From positions 55,462,932 through 55,526,931 of the forward strand of contig CM048844.1 of NCBI GenBank assembly GCA_026545765.1: a DNA stretch of 64,000 nucleotides, read 5' to 3'. Positions 46,014 to 57,479 of the stretch are shown piece by piece; position 1 is the stretch's first letter; each line of letters starts with the position of its first letter. A model generated the notes under the pieces. The model did not search any database. It worked only from the letters and a program-made list of their open reading frames with translations, and was not told where the DNA came from. Position numbers and translations under genes: made by a program. Source of the stretch: Plantago major. Lineage: Eukaryota > Streptophyta > Magnoliopsida > Lamiales > Plantaginaceae.

Positions 46014-46245
46014 CTGGCATCCGCTAATATCAAAGCTTGGCGTCCGCCACAGCTCTAATACTGGCGTCCGCCAGGTGCTGATGGCGGGCGCCATGTCACC
46101 AATTCTGGCGGACGCCACCTTATACATGGTGGGCGCCAGGATATGGTCCATGGCGCCCGCCAGCTCCACTCTGGCATTTCCTAGTGCACACTGGATTGCA
46201 CTGGCGGGCGCCAATCTTCATCTGGCGTTCGCCACTCTTCCTGGA
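46014..46245. repeat. Palindrome array in G2 5' LTR
   Basis: About ten units of the TGGCGCCCGCCA / TGGCGGGCGCCA type in both orientations, several with substitutions in the centre (GTCC, GGAC, GTTC) that keep the TGGCG...CGCCA arms. Arms are better kept than centres, as expected if pairing or dimer binding is what is conserved. Confidence 0.8.
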
Positions 46246-46531
46246 ATTGATGACTTTGCCCTTTTTGCTCCTTCTAGCTCGATTCTTGGTATTTTGGCTT
46301 ATGCGCTCCACTTCTGGAAACCATCTGAGGCATTGGGACTTCCATATCTTCCAGATGGATGTAAAATACATCCTTTTTGCCTTCAGTTAGTGCGGTTCAA
46401 CCAAATACCAGCAAAATCCACAAGGAACAAAACAAGTGAAAAGACTCGAGAAAAACTAGCAAAACTATACTTAAGGATAAGAAAAAGACGGTAAAAAAGA
46501 CCAGATGAGACGATGTAAAACCGACTCATCA

Positions 46532-46791
46532 ACTCCCTGACTATGTCGAGGTTGTAGCCAATTGAGACAAGTAGTAAAGGGTCCCCACCCTTGTGCGTCC
46601 AATAGCGTGAGCATCCAATTGAAATTCTCTCTTGAGGAGAATTTGATTTCGATGTTTCTTTCGGGGGCTACTCCTCGGTTTCTATTTAATTCCAACCATG
46701 CTTGAGCTTCCTTCGAGAGCGAAGGACGAGTAGCACTCTTCCCGGGCCTTCCTCTTTTCTTGCTTGACTCCCCCACTTGTGCCTTCCTCAT
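46532..46791 (-). pseudogene. Transposase_32-like gene of G1, N-terminal part
   Basis: The ATG at 46791 begins MRKAQVGESSKKRGRPGKS, with an AT-hook-like GRP core between basic residues. Then come EAQAWLELNRNRGVAPERN, an FSSRENFNWMLTLLDAQGWG segment and PRHSQG up to the G2 insertion. The frame continues in the sliver at 39009-39042 and at 7614 and below. The product belongs to a plant retroelement protein family of unknown activity; the basic N-terminus suggests a nucleic-acid-binding or nuclear role (inference). Confidence 0.65.
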
Positions 46792-47837
46792 GGTACCTAG
46801 GTTCAAAAAAAGTGTGTGAGATAGCATGTTTGGAGCTAAATCAATTCTAAGGCTAACATGCAAATCCCATTGGGTTTCTTCTCCCCCAAACCTAGTGTTT
46901 GGCATATCATGCACTTGAAGTCTTAGCTTGTAACAAGATTGATAGCTTCTCTAAAACGATAAAAGAACTAGTAACATAAACTCAATTTCACATATGCCAT
47001 ATAAAGGATCATCCTAAGAGCATATGACTAAGCAAGTATGTTTCCTAAACATAAATCATCAAGTAAAAACCATACGAGCATGTAACTGAAAGAGAAAGAA
47101 GTCATTATGAGAATTTGTTTCCTTGAGGCATTTCATCAAACACTTGGTGAGCATGAACAAAAAACTCTCAATTTCTTTAACAAATTGCCATACCTCTACC
47201 AAGATAAGTGCTAACAAGTTTAACTCTACTAGTAAGCATGTAACCTGATAAACAATTAGCACCCACATCAATCATATGAAGCATATAATTGGAAAGCACC
47301 AAAGAAGCATGAAGAAAATGCAAGCAAAGAGTTTAAGAATTTAAACTTGATTATGAAGATGAAATTGAGATGTACAAGAGTAGAGATCACTTACTTCATG
47401 TTGTTGATGGATGTATAAGCTCAAAATGCAATGTGTATGTGCAAAATGTGAAGAAAGTGAATATTTTGGGAGAAAAATGAAGTGGGGGAAAAAGAAAATC
47501 GAAAAGGGGGGTTTTAAGGGAGGGCAAGTGAGCTTACTCATCATGTCCATCGGCGACTACAAAGGAGGTCGCGTCACCATCGCTTCTCAATGCGCTAAAT
47601 CGCGCATTTTCGACTCCTTTTGGTTTTTTCATGTTTTCAAAAAGCGAACATAATAAATAAGAAATTTTGAAAATGATTTTAAAAAAGTTTTTCAAAAAAT
47701 AATTTTGGCACGAAAAACGAGAAAAAGACGAAAATTGAAAATACGAAAGTAAATGCGTAAAAGTAAACGTAACCTTGGGTTGCCTCCCAAGAAGCACTTG
47801 TTTAAGGTCTTATAGCTCGACCCCTATTTTCGTGATG
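46792..47837 (-). other. G1 spacer between protease and Transposase_32-like gene
   Basis: No coding frame was recognised. Near 46883 is a minus-strand TAGGTTTGGGGGAG tract. At 47774-47791 is a perfect hairpin (plus strand CTTGGG, TTGCCT, CCCAAG) about 45 nt downstream of the protease-frame stop. Confidence 0.6.
47774..47791 (-). other. Hairpin after the G1 protease stop
   Basis: Six perfect base pairs and a six-base loop; minus strand CTTGGGAGGCAACCCAAG. Similar words are common in plant gypsy elements (from memory). Role unknown. Confidence 0.55.
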
Positions 47838-48882
47838 GCTTATTTGTCGAGGGTTAAACACTCAATCCCGTTGAAGCACTTGTCCATCCATTCATTTGTT
47901 GCGTGGCTCGAATCTTCTATCCAAAGTTTCATTTCTTCTTCCTCGATCTCATCTAGCTCCGGATCTTCGTCGATGTGAAAAGTAAACTCTGAGTAGTCGT
48001 TGGTTTCCTCTGGACTGTTCCATTCACCTTCACTCTCAGCAGATCCGCATCTCCAGTTTTTGTCCTCCGACCCAAAGTGCTCGTCGGGGATCGATGGAAG
48101 AGTATTTTCAACTGATTCTGCTTCTGTCTCCCAGTATGGCTTGAATAGATCCATCGGTGCTAGCAAATCTTCAAAAGGGACTACCAACTCTTCTTCAGAG
48201 TCCATCAACCAGTCGTCTATGGAGAAATTGATCCTTGCTATCTTTGCTTCCTCCAAAGTCTCACTCGGAATCCCTATTACTATCCGGTGATTCGATATAT
48301 TCATCGAAATCTCCCTTCTTGCCACGTTGATAATGGTGTTGGTGGTGGCCATAAACGGTCTTCCCAGAAGCATGGTATCATTGTCCGGGTCTTCGCAGTC
48401 CACAATCAGGTAATCCACAAGAATATCGAGCCCCTCCAGCTGAGTAATCACATTACGTACCTTACCTCAGGCAGTTGTAGTAGAACCATCGACAACCAGT
48501 ATGCCGGTTCTTGCTTTCACCATTCCTGTTAAGCCAAATTTCTTATAGACGGTGAGCGGCATCATATTGACGCTGGCCCCTAGATACAGGGTTCCTGTGG
48601 CTGTTTACCCTTTGATGACAACATTTATGTTGAAAGCTCCAAGGTTGGGTTTCTTTGGTAGGACTGGTCTTGCCCTTCCTTCTTCAGTAGGAGAATCCAT
48701 TTCACACCTGAATGCTGTAGGAGAAGGTTTGAGGCAGTTACCTTGTGTCCCTTTGGGGTTCCTTCGTTCTGATTCAGTACGGTTTCCTCTCCTGATTCCT
48801 GTAACCTTGGCAGCTTCAACAATCATCATAGCTTTCTCGGTGTGACCCGGTAGCTTTTCTTTGTTCTGTTGTAGTTGCCCTA
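47838..48882 (-). pseudogene. Retropepsin region of G1
   Basis: This gypsy protease has GASVNMMPLTVYKKFGLTG followed by a long open frame (48451-47840) with the conserved DTMLLGRPFMATTNTIINV and an acidic tail ending in LTLDK and a stop. In place of the catalytic Asp of the family's DLGAS motif the sequence has Tyr (YLGAS; codon at about 48584-48586). Stops occur at about 48605 and 48467. Upstream (48606-48882) is the Lys/Arg-rich Gag-protease junction. No reverse transcriptase follows. The rest of gag is displaced by element C. Confidence 0.75.
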
Positions 48883-49077
48883 TGTTGGTCCAGATAACGA
48901 CAAAGTAAAAGACTGGGGGGGGGGGGGTGAATAGTCTTTTCACTTTTGACGATAAAACAGTTCTCAGATACTTGTGAAGGTATCTGATACTTAGTCTCAG
49001 AGAGCGGAAGTCTTTTCAGATAAGTGCACGTGCTCAACAAGCTATAATTTGTGTAAGTACTCAGCAAGTATAAAGTA

Positions 49078-50065
49078 GGGCGAATTACCTATGGTTTCCC
49101 ATAAAAAATTACAGATAGGTCAACATTCTCATTTTTGAGTTAAACAAACAAAAAAATAAAGGAAAATTAAATTAAATGGACTCAGTTTCAATTTATTACA
49201 TACTTGACTGTAATATTTTATAACTTACAAAAATAACCCAAAATATTTTTAAACAATCCCCAAAACTTATTAACTAACATAAATAACCCATCTTCTTCCC
49301 CACCACCAACACCACTACCACCCACCACACCACCACCAACACCACCCCACCACTGCCGGAAAAGGAGCTTCACTCCCGGAAAAGGAGCACCAAAATTTCA
49401 ATAAATCCCATCTCCTCTTCCTCCTTCTCTTCTTCTTCTTCCTCCTCCTCCTTTATTCTTGTCTTTTCTTTCCGGTGATTATATTGGAGGTGGCAGCTCC
49501 GTATGAGAGCCGATTTCAGCTCCATTTTGGGGCTGATTACAGCTCCAAAATCAGAGTTATAATCAGCCCCAATCGGAGCTGATTTACAGCTCCGACTGGA
49601 GCTGTAATTAGTTCCAAATCAGGGCTGAAAGTGGGGCTGATTACAGCTCCAGACAGAGCCGATTTCAACCCAAATTGGAACTATAATCGGTGGTGTTCGT
49701 CATGTCCGTGGTGGTGGTGTGGTGGTTTTGGTGGTGGTATGTGTTGATGGGGGAAGAAGATGGTGTTGGTGGTGGGGAAGAAGATGGGTGGTGGAGAAGA
49801 GGGTTAAAATTTTAATAATTAAAATTTTTGGAGATCTTTTTATAAAAATTGAAAACTGTTAGGGCTTATTTTGTAATAAACTAAAACTAATATAATTATG
49901 TAATTAAAAAGAAAAGAAAAATTAGGAGAAAAATTGACTTTTGGGCTATTTGTAATTGTTGAATTCGGCCTTTGTAAAAAATGGGTCTATCTGTAATTTA
50001 AGCCAATCCAGGGGTGAATCTGAAATGAGAGTCAATTTAAGGGGTAGTATCTGTAATTGTCCCCA
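49078..50065. mobile_element. Non-autonomous TIR DNA transposon (hAT- or MULE-like)
   Basis: It interrupts the C LTR and is flanked by an 8-bp duplication, ATAAAGTA (49070-49077 and 50066-50073). Ends are related inverted repeats: GGGCGAATTAC at the left and, in reverse complement, GGGGACAATTACAGATA at the right. No coding capacity was seen. The middle (about 49490-49690) is packed with self-complementary GAGCTGTAATCAGCCCC-type words. Duplication length fits hAT (8 bp) better than Mutator (9 bp), but the ends do not identify the superfamily. Confidence 0.82.
49490..49690. repeat. Inverted-repeat cluster inside the TIR element
   Basis: Repeated forms of CAGCTCC, GGGGCTGATT and their reverse complements alternate over 200 bp, so the region can fold on itself in several ways. 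No frame or known motif. Confidence 0.7.
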
Positions 50066-51340
50066 ATAAAGTAATACAGAAAGTAAAGTGCAGTAAGTAA
50101 ATAACACAAAGCTTTATAGTGGTATCTGAAAGTGGCGTAATCCTTCAACTAATCCACTCGCCCCTTCTAAGGACTTGAAGATAAGAAATTGAGTTCCCCT
50201 TACAAAATCCTATCTCTTGATCCCTTTAACACTAGGTTCCCAACCAAGTGTTCCCCCTGAGTTGTTCCCTAGTTTTCCCAACCAAGTACTTCCTCTACTC
50301 GTAACCTTTGAGCTATTCCTTAGTTTCCCAAACTAAGTACTTCCTATGTTCAAAGCCAACAGTGATTGGTTATGATAGCTTGTTAGGTGAGCAAGCTCTT
50401 AATAACTTCTACAGTTATGTAGGAGTGCTCTATAGAATCAAGATTACTTAATACACATTTCAATGTATGGTAACTTCTTCTTTACTAACCAAGGTCTTGA
50501 TTAAGTTCAAGAGAATGAATCTCAGATATTAGTCGCAACTATATCATCTGGATTCAACTCCTTCACAATATGCAAGTCTTGTTAAGGATCAAGACATTTA
50601 GAACTTTCGTGCTACTTTGAATTCAAGAGCTTTAGTCGCAACAGTAAGCTAGAGAGTAAGTAGGCAGAAGGTTTGTATGCTTGAAAGTATATCGCAAATT
50701 ATGTTCAGTCTAAGGTGTAAGTGTCGTTCTTGGTGTGTCTTTCAAGCATTCTAAGTGGTGATATTTATAGTTGAAAATCATGCCGCTTGAATTAGTATCC
50801 GTTAGTACAATGAAATTCAAACTAACGATATCTGAAGTCAGTACGACAGTGAGCTTTGTCTCTTTTCGGAGATTTCCTCTTTTGCTCATACATCTCTATC
50901 TGCGTAATTAATGCACTGCACTAACTTTCGTCCTGTAGTGTCAATGGAACAATGCAAGCTTTCTGAGGCTTTGCAAGTCCATTCTCAGTGACCTTTAGTG
51001 CATCAGAAACCTATTGAAACGTTTGTCTCTCAGACACTTAGTTTCTTCAAGGTATCTCGAGTCAAGGTATCTCGAGGACACATTTTCCTTAGTCTTCAAA
51101 GAATCTTGTGCAATCTTCGATCTTCAATAAAAAGTTCTTCTCTGGATGCTTCCTTCGTCTTCTTTAAAGATATAAAAGTTACATTCAGACCTAACATCCT
51201 ATACAAGATTTGTTAGACTAACATACTCAAGAAGGTTCCTCTTTACAATGTTCAAGTGAACTTAGAGTACTAGTTACCTTTCTGAGCTTAGATAAGTCAT
51301 TATGGTTTACTGATCAAAATCTAAACAGATATTCCTAACA

Positions 51341-51357
51341 AATTTTCCCCTTTTTGA
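51341..51357 (-). other. Element C polypurine tract
   Basis: On the minus strand AAAAAGGGGAAAATT is followed directly by TGTTAGGAAT, the LTR start. Confidence 0.88.
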
Positions 51358-51702
51358 TTAGTCACCTAGGACTATCTTTAAAACCTAACATGAACGGGAT
51401 GAGGAAACAATCCAACACTTAAACATTTCTTATGATCTTTCATTTCTTTTATTTAAGTGTAGAAAGTAAACATCAACCAAATCACAAGGTGTGATCTTTG
51501 CTGACAAGTTATCTTTTCATTAGAATAAGTATTTGAGAGTAGGTTCATCAGATAAATTACAAGTGATAGCACATATAACTTTTACAAGATTAAACTTTAA
51601 ATTAAAGTCAGCAGAAATCAAAAATTACACAACTATGTAGGACAACAGGACGTTCCAAGTTCCAAGTGAACATCCTACTAGTTGGTCTTCAAGTCTTCTT
51701 CC
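51358..51702 (-). other. ORF3 3' noncoding region of C
   Basis: Homologous to 13442-13807 in A. No frame; presumed 3' UTR of ORF3. Confidence 0.6.
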
Positions 51703-54700
51703 TCAGCTTTGAAACACCTTATCCCCAAATCTCATGCAATCTTCAGAATATTGAAGGACGTAAGTCCTTACTTTCATTTCAGCTCTCCTTGTTGCAAGAG
51801 CAATTTCCTTGTAGGATTTGGTGTGTAGGTTCTTGGTCATGCTTTTGATCCAAAGGTACTTGGCCCATTTCCAGACATGGACCAGCAGCTCTTCAGTGGG
51901 TTTGTAATGACCATATATCTCTTTCAGATATCTCAGGTCTCCCAAGTATTGTTCCTTAGTCAAATAAAATGACTCATAAGGTTCAACCTGTAGCTTTGTT
52001 CTTGACCCAAATTCATCAACAATTTTATGCACATCCTCAGGTCTGTGATAAAAGCATTCTTCAGATAGGTCTTTCTTTATGGCTTCCTGTCTGACTTGTA
52101 TTTCAAAGTCTAGCCATTTCTGAACTCTATCTCTAGGCAACAATTCTGGCTTGCCTTTTCTCCATGCCATCATCTGTCAGAAGATGGGTACTGGTAGTCC
52201 TTCTTCATTGACTAGAAGATTCTTCAGTTTTAGTATCCAGTAGCCATTATTTTGATGAATACACTGCCAAACAGAGGGATCTAGATCATTAGTCTTTACA
52301 TACTCAATCTGAGCATCTTCAGGCTTTGGTGGTGGTATTCTACCAAACATGATTTCCCTTTCTCCTTTCCTCTTTTGTTTGGAGTTCAGACCTTTCAGTG
52401 AGGGGTCTTCAGATGGGGTACCTTACTAGATTGACTTGGTGTTTCTAATGGAATTGCATCAATGGGTCCAGACATGCTGCTCAGATTCTTTTTCTTGATA
52501 ACTGAATCTTTGCTGCTAATGGAATAGCATCAATGGGTCCAGATGCTGCTCAGATTATTTTTCTTGATAACTGAATCTTTGTCACCTTCATCATCATCAT
52601 TCTCTTGATTTATGACCATAAGATCTCTGCAGCTTTCTTGTCTAGTTCTTCTTCTTCTTCTTCTTCTTCTTCTTCTTCTTCTTCTTCTTCTTCTTCTTCT
52701 TCAAAGTCACCGTCTGCCGTTTTTTCTCCTCGAGCTATCGGGTACCGTTAGAGGTATCGGGGTTTTTTGCCATGATTTTGTAGTACCCATCTGTAGCTCC
52801 TAAATTGGGATTTTGGTTTGGGCTTCTTCAGGATACATCTTTCCTTTCCCCTTTCCTTGTACTCTCCTTGTACTTCCCCCCCCCCCCTAGTCATTGGAGA
52901 CTAATCAAAACGGACCAGGAGGCTGGCATAAGAATCTGACAAAGTGTCAAAGTTCTTTTACAGACGAATATAAGCTTTAGTGAGTTGTTGCATCTCCTTC
53001 CGAGATCTTCATTTTGCTTCTCAATTCGCTTCCTTGTTTGTCATTGGAAACTTCAAAGAATTCATCGATCAGTATCTGAATTGCTGCCAGTGGATCAGTA
53101 TCTTATATCGCCTGTATAGACTTGCCATCAAAATCTTTTACCATCCCAAAATCTCTATGCTTTAGAACCAGTGCTGAGGTTCTTTTTGAAATTAGCTCAG
53201 CAAACTTGGTGAAATCTGATGGTACAGATTCAGTGACCTCCTTGTCTTGATTTTCCAGTTCCTTTATGAGTTTGAGCATAGTCTTTGATCTATTATCAAA
53301 CTCAGATGTATGCACATTAGGAACTTTTGGAAAGATGGTGGGAGCCAGGATATTCCTCTTGAGATGTGACACAATAGTTTGATTGTCCTTAACAGAGTAA
53401 CTAGTTAGGACAGCAACCTCATGCTCCTCTTCACTGACTTCTTCCTCTTCATCTCCGTCTTCTTCTTCATCTTCCCAAGTATCTTCGTTGCCTATACCAG
53501 CAACCATTTCAGACATGGGCTTCTTTAATTTTCCAGAAGATGAAGGAACACATGCTATTTCAGCATTCTTCTTCTTGATGTCAGCATTCTTCTTCAGCAT
53601 CCATTTCTTCAATAAGTGTCTGAGCATAAAGTTTTAGTTGTTTCTGCTCATCAAGGGCTTCTTCCTCCTTGCGAGACAACTCTTCAATCTTTTGCAGATT
53701 GGCTTCGTTCTCAACAACCTTGGTTTCCAACTCAAGGCGAAGTTTTCTTCTTCTGCCAACAATTGTTTAAGTTGGGCCACCCTTTCCTTAGCTTCCTGAA
53801 GTTTCTGAGCGGTGTCATCAGCAAGGTTCCTAACTTCTTCATCCAGTTGCTTTGGTGGAGAAGGGTTAGATGATTTCTGAGGGGATGGAGGAGGAGAATT
53901 TTTCTTCTCAGTTTGCTTTTCAATAGCTGAGGCATCAGGTTGTCCAAAGGACTCCTCCTGCACCAGTTGGGGATGCATTGTCATCATCATCCTTCTTAGA
54001 ATCATCTTTCTATTCAGAATACTTCAGAGGAGACTTGGGGTTTTCTTTGTCATTTTCATCCGTCTCCTCATCAGATAGCAGATCTATCACTTCTTTAATT
54101 TGCCACGGGCTTGCTTCCCACTTCCTCTTGTTCAGCAGGTGCTAAGGGAATTCTCAGTGGCAGATGGGGGTTAAAAGCTAGCCGGATCCTTGTGTTTCTA
54201 TCTGCTTTATGGAATTCTTCAATAGGGTTTCTACAACTAAATCTTGAAATAAAAAGTTCATCAAGGTTGCATGATCGTACTTTTCAGTAGGAAGCAACGC
54301 ATGGATGTAGTTTTCAAGTTTTTCAGCTTTCTTCCTTTTTACAGTATCATCCAGGATTTGTGCAAGTGTCATCAGATCCATTCTTCTAAACTTTTGCCAT
54401 CTTCTAAAGGCAGAGAGATGTTCTGGAAGTGCACGATCCTTGAACAACTGAAGCAGATCGTCATCAGATGTAACTACCTTTTTAGTTTGCTGTGAAGTAC
54501 CCTCATTTTGAGCCTGAAAAAGAATGGAGTTTTGATTAAATATCAAAACATGGTTAGATATCTGAGTTAAAAGTAAGTCAGGTTTCTGAGTTACCTGTGT
54601 CACAACAACAGGCTCTGAAAGTTGAACTTTTGAGGTGGAATGACCCTCAGATATCTTTGTGGGAGGAGGAGACTTGGGAGTCTAATCCTCATCAACTTCC

Positions 54701-56997
54701 ATTCTTTTCGGAACCTGAGAATTAAAATGCGATTAACACTTAGAGAAATTTACAGAAATTTGCTATGAACATTAGGTATCTGAGTGAATAGATACCTCCA
54801 CAGTCGGAGGCTCATATATATGTTCAACAGAAACTTGTGCAGTTTCTGGCATTCTTTCTGGTGATGTAGGCTTGGTGGACTCATCGATTTCCATTGCTTG
54901 AGGGGACTTGGTGGTCTCTTCCTTAGCAACTTCTACTTCTGTTGGAACCTGTGAGTAGAAAGTGTTAATTATTTTGAGAAATGATCATAGAGTAACTTGA
55001 ACATTGCAGATATCTGAATTGACTACCTTCTCAGCAAAAGGCTCAGATGCATGTTCTTCAAAGACTTGGTGAGTCTATGGTTGGTTCTCTGGTGACTTAG
55101 GCTTTCTGACTCACCACTTCTCTTCTTAGTTGGAGCCTTTGCATGTGCTCGGCTTCCTTTGGTACCGAGGTTGTAGAAACCTCCTTTCACCTTGAAGGCA
55201 AGCTTTGTAGCTTCCTCTTGATTTCTTTTTCTTTTCAACTCAGAACAATAATTAAACAATAAGATACAAGACATATAGACATAGAATTTTCACAAGTAAA
55301 GAGTTAAACCACTCAGTAACCTGATCAATGTCAGGCTGATTGGTCTCCGGAACTTGTGAAAGCTCCATGTGTTGGTCTTGTTGTCCCTTGACAACATCTC
55401 TGTTTGATGTTTCAGGCACAATAAGCCTATCCTGAGTTCTGTGCTCAGTTGCCTCCCCTGATTGATCCCTCCCAGATTGGAGTTGGGGAACCTGTTGAAT
55501 CATAGGATTTAACTCAACAACACCATCAGCTCCCTGACGCATCTCATATGCTTCTACCAAGTATTCAGAAGCCTAGGAGCCTTGTGGTTGTTGTAGTTGT
55601 GGTGATCTGGATCTTGAAGGAGAAGGAACAAAAGTGATAGTTCTCTCCAGATCAGCAACAACATTCAGTACTGATGCATTGACATTGTCATCATGTACAT
55701 CTGCATCACTCATCAGGGCATCATTTATATCTTTCAGTGTGGATGACCCTGGTAAAGTGTTCCCTTTGGACATGGTTGCTTTCTCATCAACGTGCAATGC
55801 AAGAACTTTGTCAGCAACCTCATTCCTTTCCAAGAATGGGTCAAAGTTCAAATCTTCTGCTTCTTCAGCAGTTATAGCATGGGACTCATCCACCCTCTTG
55901 GCATCAAGAGTGGTACCTGCAGCACTATGGTGTGCTGCATGAGTGGGGGCAGTGGTATTTGCAGCACTATGGTCAGATACCTTGTGTTAGGATCCACCAG
56001 TGAGGTGGTCTCTGAGGCACATGCCTTCTTTTTTCCTCCAGTTCTACATTTATTCTTTGGCACAACATTTGCCTGAGAAACATCTTCTACTGGCTTCTTC
56101 TGGTTCTGCTTGAGCTCACAATTGTATATGCAAATAAGATCACTATTTGCAATTTCTTCCTTTTCTTTGAGCTGTATTCCAAGCTGTTCTAGAACGAGTA
56201 TATCTTCGCACTAAAGTCGATAGTACGCTTGCAAAGAAGGTCACCTTGTATAATGGGCTCCAAGCCTCAAGCTTGTCAACAAACCTCGATAGATATACTT
56301 CCCCAAATGAAGGGTATCTCTCTGCCTTCCAAAGGTGTTAAGGAACTGATCATTCCCCATCTTTCCATGCTAATTTGATCAGCTCCTCCTTAGTTTTAAT
56401 CAAAGCACGTATTGAATACAAGGGCGATCAAGTCCCAAGGTTCAACAAGATATTTCCGTCTAACATTCTCATTGTTGAAGGTATCTGGAGTATCATCCTT
56501 GTCAGGATTCATGTAGAGAGAGTAGAAGTGACCTGCTGTCTGGGTTGAGGTATCTGGGTAGTAATCGGTACCTTGAGTGGGTAACCAAATAAACTACAAA
56601 AGGATTTTTCATCAAGGTTTATGTCAATACCTTGTACCTTCGATGTGATGCGCACTTCTTTAGTGCCATCTACTTCAATGATGGTGGAATTGTTGCAGAA
56701 TTCCAACACATCAATTTTGGATGTGAGAGAGGGTTTTGCGGAGAAAAACTGCTTAATCTTTACCTTTTCAAGTAAAGCAAGCCCTCTTCTAACATCTGCT
56801 TGGTTCGTTGCAGCACCGAGCAGATAATCATCAACAAGTACTCCTCGCTAGTGTACTTTGGATTTGGGATTCCACATAGAGAAGTTGAAATTACCAACGA
56901 CTCTTTGATTTTTCACTACAATCGCTGGATTTTGCTTTTCAGTAGTTCCAGATGTGGACACTAGAGATTTCTGGGATCTGGCTCTTTTTGGTGCCAT
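51703..56997 (-). pseudogene. ORF3 of element C (spliced, unknown function)
   Basis: Same organisation as in A. The ATG at 56997 (MAPKRARSQKS) opens an N-terminal domain (QADVRRGLALLEKVK, IDVLEFCNNSTIIEVDG). Then come a Ser/Pro-rich exon (SPSRSRSPQLQQ), an exon ending PETNQPDIDQ, GT-AG introns (for example 54514-54594 and 54715-54795), a region with RRWQKFRRMDLMTLAQILDD, an acidic stretch, a coiled coil (53103-53627), a Glu run (52647-52702) and the conserved C-terminal domain (YESFYLTKEQYLGDLRYL, VWKWAKYLWIKSM) to 51703. Stops and small deletions (near 56830, 56220, 52980) break it. It shares no recognised enzyme motif; Sirevirus envelope-like genes sit at this position. Confidence 0.7.
52647..52702. 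repeat. (TTC)n microsatellite in ORF3 of C
   Basis: About 18 triplets, poly-Glu on the minus strand, at the same place as 14719-14780 in A. Confidence 0.9.
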
Positions 56998-57470
56998 CTC
57001 TTTAAATAGAAGTAGTGTAGAAGAAAGATCGAAAGAGATTATGGTTGAATTCGATTAAGTGATTCTTTGCAAAAAAACTTAGCAGAAATTCAGACACTTT
57101 CAGAGATGATTAGTATAGAAAAGATGAAGTTTTTTGCTGTTTTTGTGCTAGTTGAAATGTGGGATTAGGCAAAATTGTTTGTTTTTTTGCCAAATCTCCA
57201 TTATATAGCAACACAAGTACACAAGATACAGATGAATTTTGTATCTATGTATCTCGCAATTTGCACAAGCGTGGGTGAAAATGCGGTTTTCATTAAATGC
57301 GAGTGGGGCCAGATACTTGGTTACTGCGCTAGTGGGCTATGTGGACGCATCTGATCCATTGAATTACAAGTGCCATTTTTCAATGGTTGAGATTGATTTC
57401 TCAGCAATTACAAGTGCCATTTTTCAATGGTAGTTCCATCAACCCAAGACTATGTTTCAAATTTAGGAAT
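56998..57470 (-). other. RNase H-ORF3 spacer of C
   Basis: No frame. It is homologous to the leader part of the A and B spacers but lacks most of the CAGATATCTGAG series: a deletion joins the leader to the RNase H end. A 26-bp stretch, ACAAGTGCCATTTTTCAATGG with neighbours, is duplicated at 57368 and 57409. Confidence 0.55.
57201..57208 (-). promoter_or_regulatory. TATA-like box upstream of ORF3 (C)
   Basis: On the minus strand GCTATATAATGG lies about 204 nt before the ORF3 ATG at 56997, followed by GGCAAAA. Conserved with A and B. Confidence 0.5.
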
Positions 57471-57479
57471 CTACTTTTT

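Larger units (their letters stand above)
39043..46531 (-). mobile_element. Gypsy element G2, Gag-protease only
   Basis: Minus strand: 5' LTR 43556-46531 (with a nested solo LTR), primer site 43532-43549, gag about 43328-42645, protease 42116-41574, polypurine tract just above 40166, 3' LTR 39043-40166. The internal region is only 3.4 kb, and no reverse transcriptase, RNase H or integrase frame was found. That makes it a non-autonomous element that would depend on a partner. No clean target duplication is visible (AGAAC against ACTCC), but the flanks rejoin in the Transposase_32-like frame. Confidence 0.88.
43556..46531 (-). repeat. 5' LTR of G2 (interrupted)
   Basis: It starts TGATGTGTC and ends ACTCATCA. 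A solo copia LTR is inserted at 44446-45865, leaving about 1.55 kb of LTR. It holds about ten palindromic units at 46014-46245, several degraded (for example CTGGCATTTCCTAG). Confidence 0.9.
48883..51340 (-). repeat. 3' LTR of element C (interrupted)
   Basis: Ends are TGTTGGTCCAGATAAC and TTCCTAACA. The 988-bp element at 49078-50065 splits it, leaving about 1.46 kb. A 13-base G run is at 48915-48927. Confidence 0.93.

Noticed and set aside
39029..46536. ACTCC as target-site duplication of G2
   Set aside because: The left copy lies ten bases away from the LTR start, and the flanks are better explained as a continuous original reading frame; no clean duplication can be claimed.
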